A stretch of 48,831 nucleotides of DNA from a virus, in the IMG/VR virus record IMGVR_UViG_3300036852_000495, positions 1-48,831 of that record. One strand, written 5' to 3'. Both the position numbers and the translations under genes were made by a program. Numbering within the stretch: position 1 is the stretch's first letter; each line of letters opens with the position of its first letter. The notes beneath the pieces are model-generated. The model was not told where the DNA came from. It saw nothing but the letters and a program-made list of their open reading frames with translations, and searched no databases. Of this stretch, positions 48,705 to 48,831 are shown in pieces.

Positions 48705-48831
48705 TGCTTGCCCGGCGCATGGTAGGCCCGGCCGGGCCCGGCGAACGTATCAATCCGACACCGGCCCCTTGACACCTGATGCGCCGCTCGTTATACATGC
48801 GGCGCAAAGGGGGACTCGACATGGCAAGTGA
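48705..48831. repeat. Terminal direct repeat, right copy
   Basis: Exact copy of 1-127. It contains a second image of the early promoter (48769-48797) and of the start of the first early gene (ATG at 48821, cut by the contig end). Counting it once gives 48,704 bp. Confidence 0.95.

Noticed and set aside
48152-48772. 206-aa plus-strand open frame over the control region
   Set aside because: Arg/Pro/His-rich product without domain-like sequence, no ribosome site and typical of chance frames in GC-rich DNA; it also runs through the early promoter.
1-48831. tRNA genes
   Set aside because: I found no T-loop-like GTTCGANTC sequence with matching arms; a covariance search would be needed to be sure.
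1-48831. Integrase, excisionase or attachment site (temperate lifestyle)
   Set aside because: No tyrosine- or serine-recombinase motifs seen in any credible gene. The operators suggest a regulator, but lysogeny cannot be claimed.

Overview
The window is one complete tailed-phage genome. Its first and last 127 bases are identical (1-127 = 48705-48831), so the contig closes into a circle of 48,704 bp. The coding DNA is GC-rich (about 65%). There are many small zinc-ribbon proteins of the kind common in phages of high-GC Gram-positive bacteria, and many GTG/TTG starts joined by GTGA or ATGA overlaps. I infer a phage of a high-GC, probably actinobacterial, host assembled from a metagenome; the host cannot be proven from the sequence. 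The virion genes (portal, two very large internal-virion-type proteins, no tape measure or tail sheath) fit a podovirus-like particle. I recognise no integrase, DNA polymerase, primase, tRNA or CRISPR.

Layout. (1) Plus-strand early region, 124-4630: nine small genes of unknown function in five transcription-unit-like groups. Most groups are preceded by the same kind of double-hairpin leader. (2) Minus-strand early/middle operon, from a promoter at about 15540 down to 4627: small zinc-binding proteins, a candidate recombination protein (374 aa), a HerA-type ATPase, a winged-helix protein, a metallopeptidase homologue with its catalytic Glu replaced by Gly, a cytosine-5 DNA methyltransferase and a VRR-NUC nuclease. 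It is interrupted by a plus-strand pair at 6749-7419 and by a candidate replication origin at about 8510-8700. (3) Minus-strand late operon, 48040 down to 15646: zinc protein, HExxH protein, small terminase candidate, large terminase, portal, internal virion proteins (1601 and 704 aa), scaffold, capsid, small virion proteins, tail and fibre proteins (439, 1586, 305, 788 aa), then membrane proteins, an amidase endolysin and a holin. A lone plus-strand membrane gene (45404-45601) lies inside it. (4) A noncoding control region, 48041 to 116 across the contig join, from which late and early genes diverge.

Regulation. The plus-strand early promoter (65-93) and the minus-strand early promoter (about 15540) both carry near-consensus -35/-10 boxes and share the element GCCGCTCGTTRTACA plus inverted repeats. 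This points to one regulator controlling both. The minus promoter lies so close to its first ATG that the mRNA should be almost leaderless. A 561-bp noncoding island between scaffold and capsid genes holds several perfect hairpins, a minus-strand promoter whose -35 sits in a hairpin loop, and a strong plus-strand intrinsic terminator.

Most notable: a family of double-hairpin leaders in front of the early genes, whose first stems differ in sequence but always pair, suggesting a conserved RNA structure not explained by any named element I know.
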